Positions 32,944 through 42,182 of a stretch of 64,000 nt of DNA are shown here, piece by piece. The translations under genes and the position numbers were made by a program. The stretch's first letter is position 1, and each line of letters starts with the position of its first letter. Origin of the DNA: Kutzneria sp. CA-103260 (lineage in GTDB: Bacteria; Actinomycetota; Actinomycetes; Mycobacteriales; Pseudonocardiaceae); contig NZ_CP073318.1 of NCBI RefSeq assembly GCF_018263855.1, positions 2,542,001 to 2,606,000 on the forward strand. The letters run 5' to 3'. Under the pieces are notes generated by a model that ran no database searches, was not told where the DNA came from, and saw nothing but the letters and a program-made list of their open reading frames with translations.

Positions 32944-34368
32944 TCATTGCGGCTGCTGCCGGCGGGTGGCACGCCAGGCGGTTCTGGCCAGGGCGATGGA
33001 CACCAGGGCGCCGATGAGGGTCAGCCCGGCCGCCCACGAGAGGGTGGTGGTGAGGGCGTCGGCGGCGAGCGAGAGGTACAGGTCGCCGAAGATCGCGACG
33101 CCGATCACCTGGCCGAGCTGGAGCGTGGTGGTCAGCAGCCCGCTGGCGTCCGCGGCCGCCTCAGCCGGCACGTTGACCAGGGTGTGGGCCATCAGCGGAC
33201 TGAACGCGAGGCCGAAGCCGACCGCGAAGACCACCATGCTGGCGGCCACGGCCAGGCCCGAGGGCCGGCCGAGGCACACGAGGGCGGTGACCAGGTAGCC
33301 CAGGGAACCCACCGTGAATCCGATCGGGACCAGCAGGTGATGGCTGCGGGCGGGTAGGCGGCGCCAGTGGTAGCCGCACAGTCCGGACAGGATCCCGGCC
33401 GGGGCGAAGATGAGACCGGTGCGCAGCGCGCTGTCGCCGAGTTGGCCCTGTAGGTACAGCGGCAGGGCGAACAGGAAGCCGCCGTAGGCGACCATGTTCG
33501 TGGCCAACGTGATCAGCCCGGAGGTGACCCCCGGAACCCGCAGGACGGCCAGGTTCATCAGCGGTTGTTCGATTCGCCGTTCGACGAGGCCGAACGACAC
33601 CGCCAGCGCCGCGCCCGCCGCCAGGCTGACCAAGGTCCATGCCGGCCACTGCTGTTCCTGGCCGAGCACCAGCGGCAGCACGAGCAGGCATACCGCCGGC
33701 ACGGAGATGACCAACCCGATCAGGTCCAGCCGGCGGCCGCCGGCGGGCACGTCCGCCGGCACCAGTCGCGGTACCAGCGCCGCGACCACGAGGCCAATCG
33801 GCACGTTGACCAGGAAGACCGGTCGCCACCCGCTGTCCAACAGGTTCGCGGTGACCAGCAGCCCGCCGGCCACCATGCCCAGCACACCGCCGACCGCGAT
33901 GACCGCGGCGTACGCGGACAGCGCCTTGGCCCGCGCCGCACCGGTGAACTCGGTCTGAATGGTGCTCATGATCTGCGGCATCACCAGCGCCGCTCCGGCT
34001 CCCTGCACCAGCCGTGCCGCCACCAGCACGCCCGCGGTCGGGGCCAGGCCGCACAGCAGGGAGGCAACCGTGAAGCCGACCAGTCCGACGAGGAAGATCC
34101 GGCGACGACCGTACAGCTCGCCCAGCCGGGCCCCGGTGATCAGGAACATCGCATAGCTCAGCGTGTAGCCGGCGACCACAAGCTGCAGCATTGAGCCGGA
34201 GGCGTGCAGGTCCCGCTGGATCGACGGAGTCGCGACGTTGACGATGGTGACCCCGAGCAGAGCCATGAACTGCCCCGCCAGCAGCACCGTCAGCATCAGC
34301 CAGCGCTGTCGGTCACTGCTGCCCGCCGCCGCGGGTGCCTGAGCGGCGACGGCCGCGTTGCTTTCCAT
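32944..34368 (-). CDS. MFS multidrug transporter, DHA2 (14-TM) family
   Basis: 474 residues from the ATG at 34368 (a longer frame to 34434 lacks an RBS; GGTGG precedes the chosen ATG). Features of the EmrB/QacA type: LLGVTIVNVATPSIQRDL in TM1, LGELYGRRR, LVQGAGAALVMPQ, and about 14 hydrophobic segments. It exports hydrophobic drugs by proton antiport. It is the first gene of an operon with the hydrolase (14-bp gap) and the broken MDR gene, and divergent from an XRE regulator that probably controls it. Confidence 0.87.
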   Translation of the reverse strand: MESNAAVAAQAPAAAGSSDRQRWLMLTVLLAGQFMALLGVTIVNVATPSIQRDLHASGSMLQLVVAGYTLSYAMFLITGARLGELYGRRRIFLVGLVGFTVASLLCGLAPTAGVLVAARLVQGAGAALVMPQIMSTIQTEFTGAARAKALSAYAAVIAVGGVLGMVAGGLLVTANLLDSGWRPVFLVNVPIGLVVAALVPRLVPADVPAGGRRLDLIGLVISVPAVCLLVLPLVLGQEQQWPAWTLVSLAAGAALAVSFGLVERRIEQPLMNLAVLRVPGVTSGLITLATNMVAYGGFLFALPLYLQGQLGDSALRTGLIFAPAGILSGLCGYHWRRLPARSHHLLVPIGFTVGSLGYLVTALVCLGRPSGLAVAASMVVFAVGFGLAFSPLMAHTLVNVPAEAAADASGLLTTTLQLGQVIGVAIFGDLYLSLAADALTTTLSWAAGLTLIGALVSIALARTAWRATRRQQPQ

Positions 34369-34490
34369 GTCCACCAAGATCGGCGCGGCGGCCGGTGAGC
34401 GGTGAGAGCCTGCTGATGCTGGTACTGCCACCACCCCTCTGGGCGAAAGTGGGAGCGCAATCCGCTGCCCTGTTGGGGGATGATGGGGCT

Positions 34491-35354
34491 GTGACCACTT
34501 CCGAGACGGTCGAGGGGCGACGGCGCGGTGAGCTCGGCGCGTTCCTCAAGGCCCGCCGCGCTCGACTTCGCCCGGAGGACGTCGGCCTGCCGCCGGGGGC
34601 GCGGCGGCGCACGGCGGGCCTGCGCAGGGAGGAGGTCGCGCTGCTCGCCGGGGTCGGTGTCACCTGGTACACGTGGCTGGAGCAGGGCCGGCAGATCAAC
34701 GCCAGCACCCAGGTGCTGGACGCCGTGGCCAACACCCTCCGGTTGGACCGCGCCGAGCGGCGACACCTCTACGAACTGGCCGAGGCGACGCCGCGACGCG
34801 ACTTCGAACGTGCCGCACAGCCCGCGCCGGCGACGGAGGCGCTGCTGCGCTCGTTGCCGTTGCCGGCCACGCTGGTGAACGGCCGGTTCGACGTCCTCGA
34901 GGCCAACGACGCCTACCGCCGGCTCTTCCGGGACTGGCACACCGGAACCGGCTCGTGCGTGCACCGCAATGTGCTGTGGTGCTGCGTGACGGAGCCGATG
35001 GCCCGTTGCTGGTACGTCAACTACGACAGCGAGATCGCGCACATGGTCGCCCGGATGCGCGCCGACTACGCCCGCCACGTCGGCGATCAGGAATGGGAGG
35101 AGGACATCCGCCGGTTGCGCGACATCAACGAGGAGTTCGCGCGGCTGTGGGAACGACACGACGTGGCCGAACCGGCCGTGCGCCGGCGCGTGTTCGACCT
35201 GCCGGAGTTCGGCCGGCTCACCTTCTCCGCACAGGAGCTGGCCGTGGCCGCCACGCCGGATCTGCGACTCCAGGTGAACGCGCCGGAGGACGCGCACACC
35301 CGTTCCGTCATCGAGCGACTGGCCGCCGAGGTTGAACTGTCCGTCGTGGACTGA
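34491..35354 (+). CDS. XRE-family regulator with MmyB-like C-terminal domain
   Basis: 287 residues from the GTG at 34491. The HTH covers about residues 10-80 (LGAFLKARRARLRPEDVGL...RRTAGLRREEVALLAGVGVTWYTWLEQGRQINAS). The rest follows the MmyB-like ligand-binding (PAS-like) pattern: LPLPATLVNGRFDVLEANDAYRRLF, LWCCVTEPMARCWYVNYDSEIAHMVARMRADYARH, RRRVFDLPEFGRLTFSAQELAV. In actinomycetes these regulators usually repress a divergent transporter or reductase and bind fatty-acid-like ligands. Divergent from the MFS gene with a 122-bp gap. Confidence 0.88.
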   Translation: MTTSETVEGRRRGELGAFLKARRARLRPEDVGLPPGARRRTAGLRREEVALLAGVGVTWYTWLEQGRQINASTQVLDAVANTLRLDRAERRHLYELAEATPRRDFERAAQPAPATEALLRSLPLPATLVNGRFDVLEANDAYRRLFRDWHTGTGSCVHRNVLWCCVTEPMARCWYVNYDSEIAHMVARMRADYARHVGDQEWEEDIRRLRDINEEFARLWERHDVAEPAVRRRVFDLPEFGRLTFSAQELAVAATPDLRLQVNAPEDAHTRSVIERLAAEVELSVVD

Positions 35355-35363
35355 TGTCCGTCA

Positions 35364-36236
35364 TCACTCGCCCGCGTCGCCGACGCTGAGAGCGATCTCG
35401 ACGAACCGCCGCAGCACGGCCTCGCGGACGTGGGGCAGGAAGACCAGCGCCACAGGGCTCGGCGGCGCGCCGCGCAACGGGATGAACCGGACCGCGGGGT
35501 GCGGGTTGCGTCGCATGGCCACCTCCGGGGCGACACCGATGCCGCGGTTGGCGGCGACGCATTCGATCCACTCGTCGAAGTTGGTGGTCTCCACGACCGT
35601 CGCCGGTCCCTCGCCCCGTGGCCAGGACCACGGCCCGGTCGTGCCGCTGACGATGTTGACCACCAGCGGCCAGCGTGGAACCTCCTGCCAGGTCAGATCC
35701 GCACGCTGGGCGAGGGCCGACCGGACGGAACACGCCGCCACCCTGGGCTCGTCGAACAGGTGCACGACGCGCAGAGTGGACGAACGCACCGGGCCGCGTA
35801 TCACGGCGACGTCGACCTTGCCCTGCTGCACCGCCGAAAGAGGATCATCCGTGCGCACGAGGTCGACGGTGGTGCCGGTTGCCTGCTCGAACCGGGCCAA
35901 TGTCCGCTGCGCCCACGGATCCGGCAGCAGCCAGCCGAATCCCATCCGGACACAGGCCCTCTGCTGAAGCGCGTCCAGTCCCCGCTCCAGTTCGGCGAGG
36001 GCTCGTTCGACATATTCGAGCAGCGTCTTCCCGGCGGCGGTCAGTTCGACGTGTCGGCTGTCACGTTCGAACAGCGCCGTGCCCACCGCATCCTCCAGCT
36101 GCCGGATCGTGCGGCTCAGTGCGGGCTGGGTGATGGTGAGGTCGTTCGCGGCCTGGGTGAAGGATTTCAGCCGCGCCACGGCCTCGAAGCCGCGCAGGTG
36201 GCGAAGTTCGAACTTGCCGTTCACGTCGTCCATCAT
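35364..36236 (-). CDS. LysR-family transcriptional regulator
   Basis: 290 residues. N-terminal LysR HTH (ELRHLRGFEAVARLKSFTQAANDLTITQPALSRTIRQLEDAVGTALFER), then a periplasmic-binding-like co-inducer domain (VRMGFGWLLPDPWAQRTLARFEQ, KVDVAVIRGPV, NRGIGVAPEVAMR). Start at the double ATG 36236/36233. It is divergent from the SnoaL-like gene at 36361 with a 124-bp gap, the usual LysR-target arrangement, and convergent with the XRE gene (nine bases between stops). Confidence 0.87.
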   Translation of the reverse strand: MMDDVNGKFELRHLRGFEAVARLKSFTQAANDLTITQPALSRTIRQLEDAVGTALFERDSRHVELTAAGKTLLEYVERALAELERGLDALQQRACVRMGFGWLLPDPWAQRTLARFEQATGTTVDLVRTDDPLSAVQQGKVDVAVIRGPVRSSTLRVVHLFDEPRVAACSVRSALAQRADLTWQEVPRWPLVVNIVSGTTGPWSWPRGEGPATVVETTNFDEWIECVAANRGIGVAPEVAMRRNPHPAVRFIPLRGAPPSPVALVFLPHVREAVLRRFVEIALSVGDAGE

Positions 36237-36360
36237 GCCGCCCAGGCATGGACGCGGCACGTACGGCATTTCCCAGCCGAGTCCGCGCCGCCTAGCGTGG
36301 CGGGCGGCGGGCGAGACCGTTGCCCTGCCGTACGGACCAGGCCCGGGGAGGCAGTCCCAG

Positions 36361-36855
36361 ATGATCGAACTTGTCGATTACCAGTTCGGGCCGGCAGCGC
36401 GCCGGCGGTTGGACGAATCGGCGCAGCCGGGCCGCGACGGTGCGATCGCCGCGCTGGAGAGCTTCTACTACGCCCTCAACCGCCGCGACCTCGAGGCATT
36501 GACCGCGGTGTGGTCGCAGGACGAGTTGGCCCAGCTCAACAATCCCGTCGGCGGGATCCTCCGCTCCGGGGCCGCGGTCACCGACCTCTACCGGCGCATC
36601 TTCGCCGGCGATCTCTGCCTGACGGTCACCTTCGGCGACGCCGCCACCTACTGGTGGCCGGAGGCCGTCGTGTTCGCCGGCCGGGAGGTGGGGCAGTACC
36701 ACGACCACGACGGTGCCGTTGTTCCGCTGACCATCCGGACCACGCGCGTCTTCGGCTACCAGCGAGAGGCCGGGCGCTGGCTGCAGGTGCACCACCACGG
36801 CAGCATTGACCAGGCGGAGCAGCTCGCCCAGTACCAGAAGGCCGTGCGCGGCTGA
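36361..36855 (+). CDS. SnoaL/NTF2-like (DUF4440-type) protein
   Basis: 164 residues, one NTF2-fold domain at about 28-160: AIAALESFYYALNRRDLEALTAVWSQDE, VTDLYRRIFAGD, TTRVFGYQREAGRWLQVHHHGS. Such proteins are small isomerases, cyclases or stress proteins; no specific role can be assigned. GGGGAGG lies nine bases before the ATG. It is probably controlled by the divergent LysR regulator. A short tautomerase frame follows 57 bp later. Confidence 0.78.
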   Translation: MIELVDYQFGPAARRRLDESAQPGRDGAIAALESFYYALNRRDLEALTAVWSQDELAQLNNPVGGILRSGAAVTDLYRRIFAGDLCLTVTFGDAATYWWPEAVVFAGREVGQYHDHDGAVVPLTIRTTRVFGYQREAGRWLQVHHHGSIDQAEQLAQYQKAVRG

Positions 36856-36912
36856 CGGTACCCCGCAAAGTCCGATGTGGACAACGCTCCTTCCTGATTG
36901 GACAGGTCTCTG

Positions 36913-37059
36913 ATGCCTCTGCTGTATGTGGATCTGATCGAAGGCCGTTCGCCGGAGCAGGTCCGTGTCCTGCTCGACGCCGTGCACGCGGCTGTCGTCG
37001 AGGCGTTCGCGGTGCCCGAACGCGGCCGGGCCCAGTTCCTGACCGGCGAACTCGCCTGA
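36913..37059 (+). pseudogene. 4-oxalocrotonate-tautomerase-like protein, truncated
   Basis: A 48-codon gene: MPLLYVDLIEGRSPEQVRVLLDAVHAAVVEAF, then AVPERGRAQ. The N-terminal catalytic Pro after Met, the helix and the VPE-R-R block are those of the tautomerase superfamily. After ERGRAQ the sequence becomes FLTGELA and stops, whereas homologues continue with a beta-strand block, so the 3' end is lost. There is no strong RBS. It may have been co-transcribed with the SnoaL-like gene. Confidence 0.5.
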
Positions 37060-37332
37060 ACCGCGTGTGCCGGACGGGAACGGCGCCAGGGTATCCTCCC
37101 GCGCCGGCTTCGGCCTGTCGGGTCACGTGGTCGGGTCGCGCTCGGCGGCTCTCGCCAGCACGTGGACGGCTGGCAGTGGATCACCTCGGCCCAACAGGAG
37201 CGCTGGACCCAGTTGTCCGACGACGGAAGCGGTAGCCGCGGTCGCGGTGCCGCCTGCACGCCGAGCAAATCTCCGGCCGGGTGATACTCGGATGTCGACG
37301 GCTGTGTCACACCGGTAGGGGAGCAGTGGCTG
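37060..37332. other. Intergenic upstream of the two-component operon
   Basis: No gene recognised. A short frame (HVDGWQWITSAQQERWTQLSDD, about 37155-37220) looks protein-like and may be a relic. The operon promoter should lie near 37250-37320; GGGGAG precedes the response-regulator ATG. Confidence 0.4.
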
Positions 37333-38031
37333 ATGTGTGCGTTCGTGCTGGTCGCCGAGGACGATGAGAAGCAGGCGGAGCTCGTACGGCGGTACCTGCG
37401 GCACGAAGGCCATTCGGTCGTCCTGGTGTCGGACGGTCGCGCGGCCGTGGACCAGGTCCGGCACAACCGCCCGGACCTGCTGATCCTTGACGTGATGATG
37501 CCGGGGCTGGACGGCCTGGACGTGCTCCGGACGCTGCGTCGCGACTTCGACCTGCCGGTGCTGGTGGTGACGGCCCGGTCGACGGCCGAGGACAAACTGG
37601 CCGGGTTCGACCTGGGCGCGGACGACTACCTGACCAAGCCGTACGACCCGAGGGAGTTGATGGCCCGGGTGCGTTCCCTGCTGCGGCGTGCGCGGCCCGA
37701 GGGTGGGGTGACGGTGGCTCCGTTGCGGGTAGGCGCCCTCTCGCTGGACCAGGTCCGGCACGAGGTCCGAGTGCACGACCGCCGAATCGAGTGCACGCCG
37801 GCCGAGTTCCGGATCCTGGAGACGCTGATGGCCAGCCCGGGCCAGGTGTTCAGTCGCCGGCAGTTGCTGGACCAGGCGCACGGGCCGGCCAGCTTCGTCA
37901 CCGAACGGACCGCGGACGCCCACGTGAAGAACCTGCGGCGCAAGATCGAGCAGGATCCCCGCCAGCCGACGCGTCTGCGGACGGTCTACGGCGTGGGCTA
38001 CAAGATGACCGACGGCGGCCCGGATGCCTAG
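37333..38031 (+). CDS. OmpR-family response regulator
   Basis: 232 residues. Receiver domain 1-120 with acidic pair ED-D (9-11), phosphoacceptor Asp53 in LLILDVMMPG, and Lys in LTKPYD; winged-helix DNA-binding domain about 135-228 (RIECTPAEFRILETLMASPGQVFSRRQLLDQ, VKNLRRKIEQDPRQPTRLRTVYGVGYKM). It should activate its own operon. GGGGAG stands eight bases upstream of the ATG. The histidine kinase start overlaps its end by eight bases. Confidence 0.92.
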   Translation: MCAFVLVAEDDEKQAELVRRYLRHEGHSVVLVSDGRAAVDQVRHNRPDLLILDVMMPGLDGLDVLRTLRRDFDLPVLVVTARSTAEDKLAGFDLGADDYLTKPYDPRELMARVRSLLRRARPEGGVTVAPLRVGALSLDQVRHEVRVHDRRIECTPAEFRILETLMASPGQVFSRRQLLDQAHGPASFVTERTADAHVKNLRRKIEQDPRQPTRLRTVYGVGYKMTDGGPDA

Positions 38032-39787
38032 GCCGGGGCTGCGCACCCGGCTGCTGGCCGGCACGGTGCTGGTCGCGGCGGGTGCGGTCGCGGCGACCTC
38101 GTGGCTGGCCGTGCAGGGCACGACGACCTCGATCGCCCAGCAGGAGAGCTCGGTCCGGGAGAGCTACTCCCTGGCCTACTCGGGGATGGTCGACTACGCG
38201 GCGACCCACACCGACTGGTCCTCGGTCGGCCCGGTGCTCACCGACCTGGCCCAGCAGTCCGGCACCCGGGTCGTGGTCACGCCGGTCGGCGGCCGGCCGA
38301 TCGAGAGCTCGCCGGCGCCGGCCGGCGGCCAGCAGACCGCCGAGCCGTCGGTCGCCCTCGACCCGCTGGCCGTCGACAACACGTTGGCCGGCAGCCGTTT
38401 TCCCAACGGCATCGCCCCTTCGGTCGTCGGCCCGTTCCAGCTGAGCACCGCCGAGCACGCCGACCTGGAGGTGCTGGTCGAGAAGGCGGTCACCTGCCTG
38501 CAGGCCCACCACCTCACGGCCCAGATCGCCGAGGTGCCCAGCGGGCGCCCCTACCTGCGCATCCCCGAGGACCGCGCGCCGAAGGACTGCCATGTGGTGC
38601 TAGCCGACAGCAACGGGCTCGTCGGCTTCGAGGACTCGCCCAAGATCACGCCCACCCGCACCGAGCAGGCCGCGCTGACCCAACTGTCGTTGTCGATGAA
38701 GGAATGCACCGATGTCGTGCAGCTCCAGCTGACCGGCACCGGGGAGGTCACCACCGTCCCCGAGGACGACCCGCGGCAGCGCACCTGCCTGCTCGACGCG
38801 CGCCGCCAGCAGCTTCGGCCCTACGTCGCCCCGGCCGCGGTCCTGAGCGTCACGCCGCTCGGCGACAACGCGCAGGCGAGCGTGAGCCTGCCGGCCGCCG
38901 GTGCGCTGCGGATCGCCGGTGTGGCCGCGATCGTCCTCCTGCTCACCGTCGGCGTGGCGATGTTGTTGGCCAGCCGCGTGATCCGGCCGGTCCACGCGCT
39001 CACCGAGGCGACCCGCCGCATGCGGGCGGGCGACGGCGAGGCCCGGGCGGCGACGACCGCCCGGTGGGAGATCGCCGAGCTGACCGCGGCGTTCAACGAG
39101 ATGGCCGAGCACGTCGCCCGGACCGACCGGCAGCGCAAGGAACTGGTCAGCGACATCTCCCACGAGTTGCGCACGCCGCTGGGCACGATCCGGGGCTGGC
39201 TGGTCGCCGCGCACGACGGCCTGGCCGACCTGGACCACGACCTGGTGTCGTCGCTGCTGGCCGAAACCGTGCTGCTGGAGCACCTCGTCGACGATCTCGG
39301 GGACCTCGCGCTCGCCGACGCCGGGCAGCTGCGCCTGGATCCCGTCGAGGTGAACCTGGCCGGGCTGCTGCGGCACGTCGCGGCCGCGGGCGACGGGCGC
39401 GTGACCGTCGAGGCGCCGGACGAGTTGCCGCTGGTGGCGGATCCGGTGCGGCTGCGTCAGGTGGTCGGCAATCTGGTGGCCAACGCGGAACGGCACACCC
39501 CGCCGGACGGCCGGATCACGGTGTCCGCCCGGCGGAACGACTCCTGGGTGCTCGTGGACGTCACGGACACGGGGTCCGGCATCGCCGCCGAAGACCTGCC
39601 GCACGTGTTCGACCGCTTCTGGCGGGCCGAGAAGTCCCGCAGCCGCCGCACCGGCGGCAGCGGGTTGGGGCTGGCGATCGTCCGTCACCTGGTCGAGGCG
39701 CACGGCGGCGCCGTCGGCGTGACCAGCACACCCGGGGTGGGCAGCACCTTCACCGTCCGGCTGCCGGTTTCGAAGGAACTGTCATAG
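38024..39787 (+). CDS. Sensor histidine kinase (HAMP, HisKA, HATPase)
   Basis: 587 residues. TM1 at about 10-30, a long extracytoplasmic domain (31-290) with five cysteines, TM2 at about 295-318, HAMP (318-370), phosphoacceptor His380 in SDISHELRTPLG, and an ATPase domain with NLVANAERHTPPDG (N box), DTGSGI (G1) and GGSGLGLAIVRHLVEAHGG (G2). The large sensor domain, with CTxxVQLQ and KDCHVVLAD blocks, has no named family. It pairs with the overlapping response regulator and probably senses envelope stress or an antibiotic. Confidence 0.92.
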   Translation: MPRPGLRTRLLAGTVLVAAGAVAATSWLAVQGTTTSIAQQESSVRESYSLAYSGMVDYAATHTDWSSVGPVLTDLAQQSGTRVVVTPVGGRPIESSPAPAGGQQTAEPSVALDPLAVDNTLAGSRFPNGIAPSVVGPFQLSTAEHADLEVLVEKAVTCLQAHHLTAQIAEVPSGRPYLRIPEDRAPKDCHVVLADSNGLVGFEDSPKITPTRTEQAALTQLSLSMKECTDVVQLQLTGTGEVTTVPEDDPRQRTCLLDARRQQLRPYVAPAAVLSVTPLGDNAQASVSLPAAGALRIAGVAAIVLLLTVGVAMLLASRVIRPVHALTEATRRMRAGDGEARAATTARWEIAELTAAFNEMAEHVARTDRQRKELVSDISHELRTPLGTIRGWLVAAHDGLADLDHDLVSSLLAETVLLEHLVDDLGDLALADAGQLRLDPVEVNLAGLLRHVAAAGDGRVTVEAPDELPLVADPVRLRQVVGNLVANAERHTPPDGRITVSARRNDSWVLVDVTDTGSGIAAEDLPHVFDRFWRAEKSRSRRTGGSGLGLAIVRHLVEAHGGAVGVTSTPGVGSTFTVRLPVSKELS

Positions 39788-39824
39788 CGTTCGCACAAGT
39801 TCTTCACAATGTCCGGACAGGCTC

Positions 39825-40418
39825 GTGCCCATGATCCCCAACCCCCGCGTGATCGCTGTCGGCCTCCTGGTCGCGTCCGGGCTGGTCCTGACCGCGTGCG
39901 GCGGGTCGGACCAGCCGCAGGCCCAGGTGCCGATGCTGCCGGCGACCGGTTCCTCGGCGGCCACCTCCGGCGCCGCCACCACGAGCGCCGATCCCGGACA
40001 GCCGCGTGAGCGCCTCGACATGACCAACGACGAGCTCAACGCCCTGTACGACCAGTTCAACCAGTGCCTGTCCGCCAACGGCCTCCCCAAGGGCAAGCCC
40101 ACCGGCGGCAGCGGAGCGAGCCCCACCGTCATCCCGCCGGACATCGAGTCTCGGGCGAGGGCGGCGTGCAAGTCGAAGGATCCGCTGCCCCCGTGGGAAC
40201 TGGACGCGAGCAACCCGCACGGCGCCGACTTCGTGCACGCGGTCGTGCAGTGCCTGCGGGCCAAGGGAGTCCGGTACGTCGACGAGGAGCCGCCGCAGGG
40301 CGGCCGGTACGTCTTCTCCTTCGGCGGGGCCAACAACGACTCCGACTCGATCTCCAAGGGGTTGCAGTACACCCCGGACTGCGAGAAGCAGGTCGCCGGA
40401 CAGGGAATCGGTCACTGA
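39825..40418 (+). CDS. Lipoprotein of the MacAB-like operon
   Basis: 197 residues (GTG 39825; ATG 39831 also in frame). Signal peptide with lipobox Leu-Thr-Ala-Cys (about residues 22-25), then a Ser/Thr/Ala linker and a domain with three spaced cysteines: DQFNQCLSANGLPKGK, ARAACKSKDPLP, VQCLRAKGVRYVD, plus a final CEKQVAG. Lipoproteins of this kind stand in the same position in many actinobacterial RR-HK-adaptor-ABC operons; the role is unknown. The adaptor gene starts one base after the stop. Confidence 0.8.
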   Translation: MPMIPNPRVIAVGLLVASGLVLTACGGSDQPQAQVPMLPATGSSAATSGAATTSADPGQPRERLDMTNDELNALYDQFNQCLSANGLPKGKPTGGSGASPTVIPPDIESRARAACKSKDPLPPWELDASNPHGADFVHAVVQCLRAKGVRYVDEEPPQGGRYVFSFGGANNDSDSISKGLQYTPDCEKQVAGQGIGH

Positions 40419-40419
40419 C

Positions 40420-41487
40420 GTGCGGAAGTGGCTCCTCGCCGTGCTCGGCGCCGTCGTCACGGCGGCCATCGCCGGCGCAGCGGTCTACATGCTGTCCTTC
40501 CGGCCCGCGCCGCCGTCAGCGGGACAGGTTGCGCCGCCGCAGAAGGCCACGGTCAAGCGCACCGATCTGTCCACATCGGTCACGCTCAACGGCAGCCTTG
40601 GCCACGGCACGGCCACGACCTTCACCGGTCGCAAGAGCGGCACCGTCACCTGGCTGCCGGCCGTGGGCGCCGTGGTGGATCGGGGACAGCGGCTGTACGC
40701 GGTCGATGCCAAACCGGTGGCGCTGTTCCTCGGCGACACCCCGCTCTATCGCACGGTCGACGCCACCGCCAAGTCCGGCCCGGATGTCGCCGAGATCAAC
40801 ACGAACCTGCGAGCGTTGGGTTTCCGTTCGGCGCCAACGGGTTCGACCTTCACCGCTGGCACGGCCGACGCCCTCAGGCAGTGGCAGCGCCGCAACGGGC
40901 TCGACGAGACCGGCGCCCTGGCGGTCGGCGACGTCGCCATGCTGCCGGCCGCGGCGCGGGTGGATTCCCTCAAGGCCCAGCCCGGCGCGCAGGCCACCGC
41001 CGACCTGATGGGCCTGACCTCGACCACGAAGCTGGTCACCGCGACCGCCGACCCCGCCCAGGTCGACGTCGCGTTGCTGACAGTCGGCCAGACCGTCACA
41101 TTGTCCCTGCCCAACAGCAAACAGGCGCCGGGAACCATCTCCGCGGTGACCTCGTCCGGTGGGCAGGACCAGGCCGGATCCACCGGTGGCGTGGGCGGCC
41201 GGTCGAACGGACCGACGGTGACGATCGCCATCGGCGACCAGGCCGTGGTGTCCGATGTGGACTCCGGATCCGTCGCCGTCTCGGTGATCACCGGTTCGCA
41301 CAAGGGAGTTCTCGCCGTGCCGGTCGGTGCGCTGGTCGTCGTCCAGGGCGGCGGCTACGCGGTCCAAGTGGTCAGCGGCACGGGCAGCAAGCTCGTTGGG
41401 GTGCAGACCGGCATGTTCGCCGACGGGCTGGTGGAGGTGTCCGGGCCGGACCTCGCCGCCGGGCTGGAAGTGGTGACCGTGTCGTGA
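40420..41487 (+). CDS. Efflux adaptor (MacA-like) with peptidoglycan-binding domain
   Basis: 355 residues from a GTG. N-terminal TM anchor (residues 4-27), a barrel-sandwich/lipoyl-like segment ([30 protein letters not shown]), an inserted peptidoglycan_binding_1 domain (about 125-175: [28 protein letters not shown]), then the second half of the adaptor fold ([48 protein letters not shown]). It presumably links the ABC exporter to the cell wall. Its stop overlaps the ATPase start by GTGA. Confidence 0.85.
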   Translation: MRKWLLAVLGAVVTAAIAGAAVYMLSFRPAPPSAGQVAPPQKATVKRTDLSTSVTLNGSLGHGTATTFTGRKSGTVTWLPAVGAVVDRGQRLYAVDAKPVALFLGDTPLYRTVDATAKSGPDVAEINTNLRALGFRSAPTGSTFTAGTADALRQWQRRNGLDETGALAVGDVAMLPAAARVDSLKAQPGAQATADLMGLTSTTKLVTATADPAQVDVALLTVGQTVTLSLPNSKQAPGTISAVTSSGGQDQAGSTGGVGGRSNGPTVTIAIGDQAVVSDVDSGSVAVSVITGSHKGVLAVPVGALVVVQGGGYAVQVVSGTGSKLVGVQTGMFADGLVEVSGPDLAAGLEVVTVS

Positions 41488-42182
41488 GTCCGGTGCTGCG
41501 GATTCACCGCGCCAGCAAGGAATATCCCGGCGGCGTGCGGGCGCTGGACGACGTCAGCCTGCTCGTCGAGGCCGGTGAGCTGCTGGCGATCGTCGGCCCG
41601 TCCGGATCGGGCAAGTCCACCCTGCTCAACCTGATGGGCACGCTCGACCGGCCGACCAGCGGCACCGTGGCCGTCCGCGAGCAGGACGTCACGGTGCTGG
41701 GCGACCGGGCGCTGTCGACGTTGCGGGCCAAGGAGATCGGCTTCGTGTTCCAGCAGTTCCAGCTCATCGAGGGCCTGTCGGCGACGGAGAACGTCGAGAC
41801 CGGCCTGCTCTACGCCGGCGTGCCACGCCGGACCCGACGCCCGCTGGCCGCGGCCGCCCTGGACCGCGTCGGGCTGGCCCATCGCCGCGACCACAAGCCG
41901 CACCAGTTGTCCGGCGGGGAGAAGCAGCGGGTCGCGATCGCCCGCGCGCTGGTCAACGAGCCGGCGCTGGTGCTGGCCGACGAGCCGACCGGGGCTCTGG
42001 ACACCGCCACCGGCCGCGCCGTGCTGGACCTGTTGCGTGGCCTCAACGACGCCGGCACCACCATCGCCGTGATCACGCACGACCGGGAGATCGCCACGTC
42101 CCTGCCGAGACAGGTGGAGATCCTCGACGGGCGGATCACCTCGGACCGGACTTCCTCGTCGCTGCAGGGGACGCCGCGGTGA
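41484..42182 (+). CDS. ABC transporter ATPase, MacB/LolD type
   Basis: 232 residues. Walker [11 protein letters not shown]-loop FVFQQFQL, signature [15 protein letters not shown], Walker [13 protein letters not shown], and H-loop VITHD are all intact. The 'DEPTGALD' form is typical of type VII (MacB/LolD/FtsE) ATPases, which power mechanotransmission rather than alternating-access transport. GTG start within the adaptor stop; its own stop overlaps the permease start by four bases. Confidence 0.93.
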   Translation: MSPVLRIHRASKEYPGGVRALDDVSLLVEAGELLAIVGPSGSGKSTLLNLMGTLDRPTSGTVAVREQDVTVLGDRALSTLRAKEIGFVFQQFQLIEGLSATENVETGLLYAGVPRRTRRPLAAAALDRVGLAHRRDHKPHQLSGGEKQRVAIARALVNEPALVLADEPTGALDTATGRAVLDLLRGLNDAGTTIAVITHDREIATSLPRQVEILDGRITSDRTSSSLQGTPR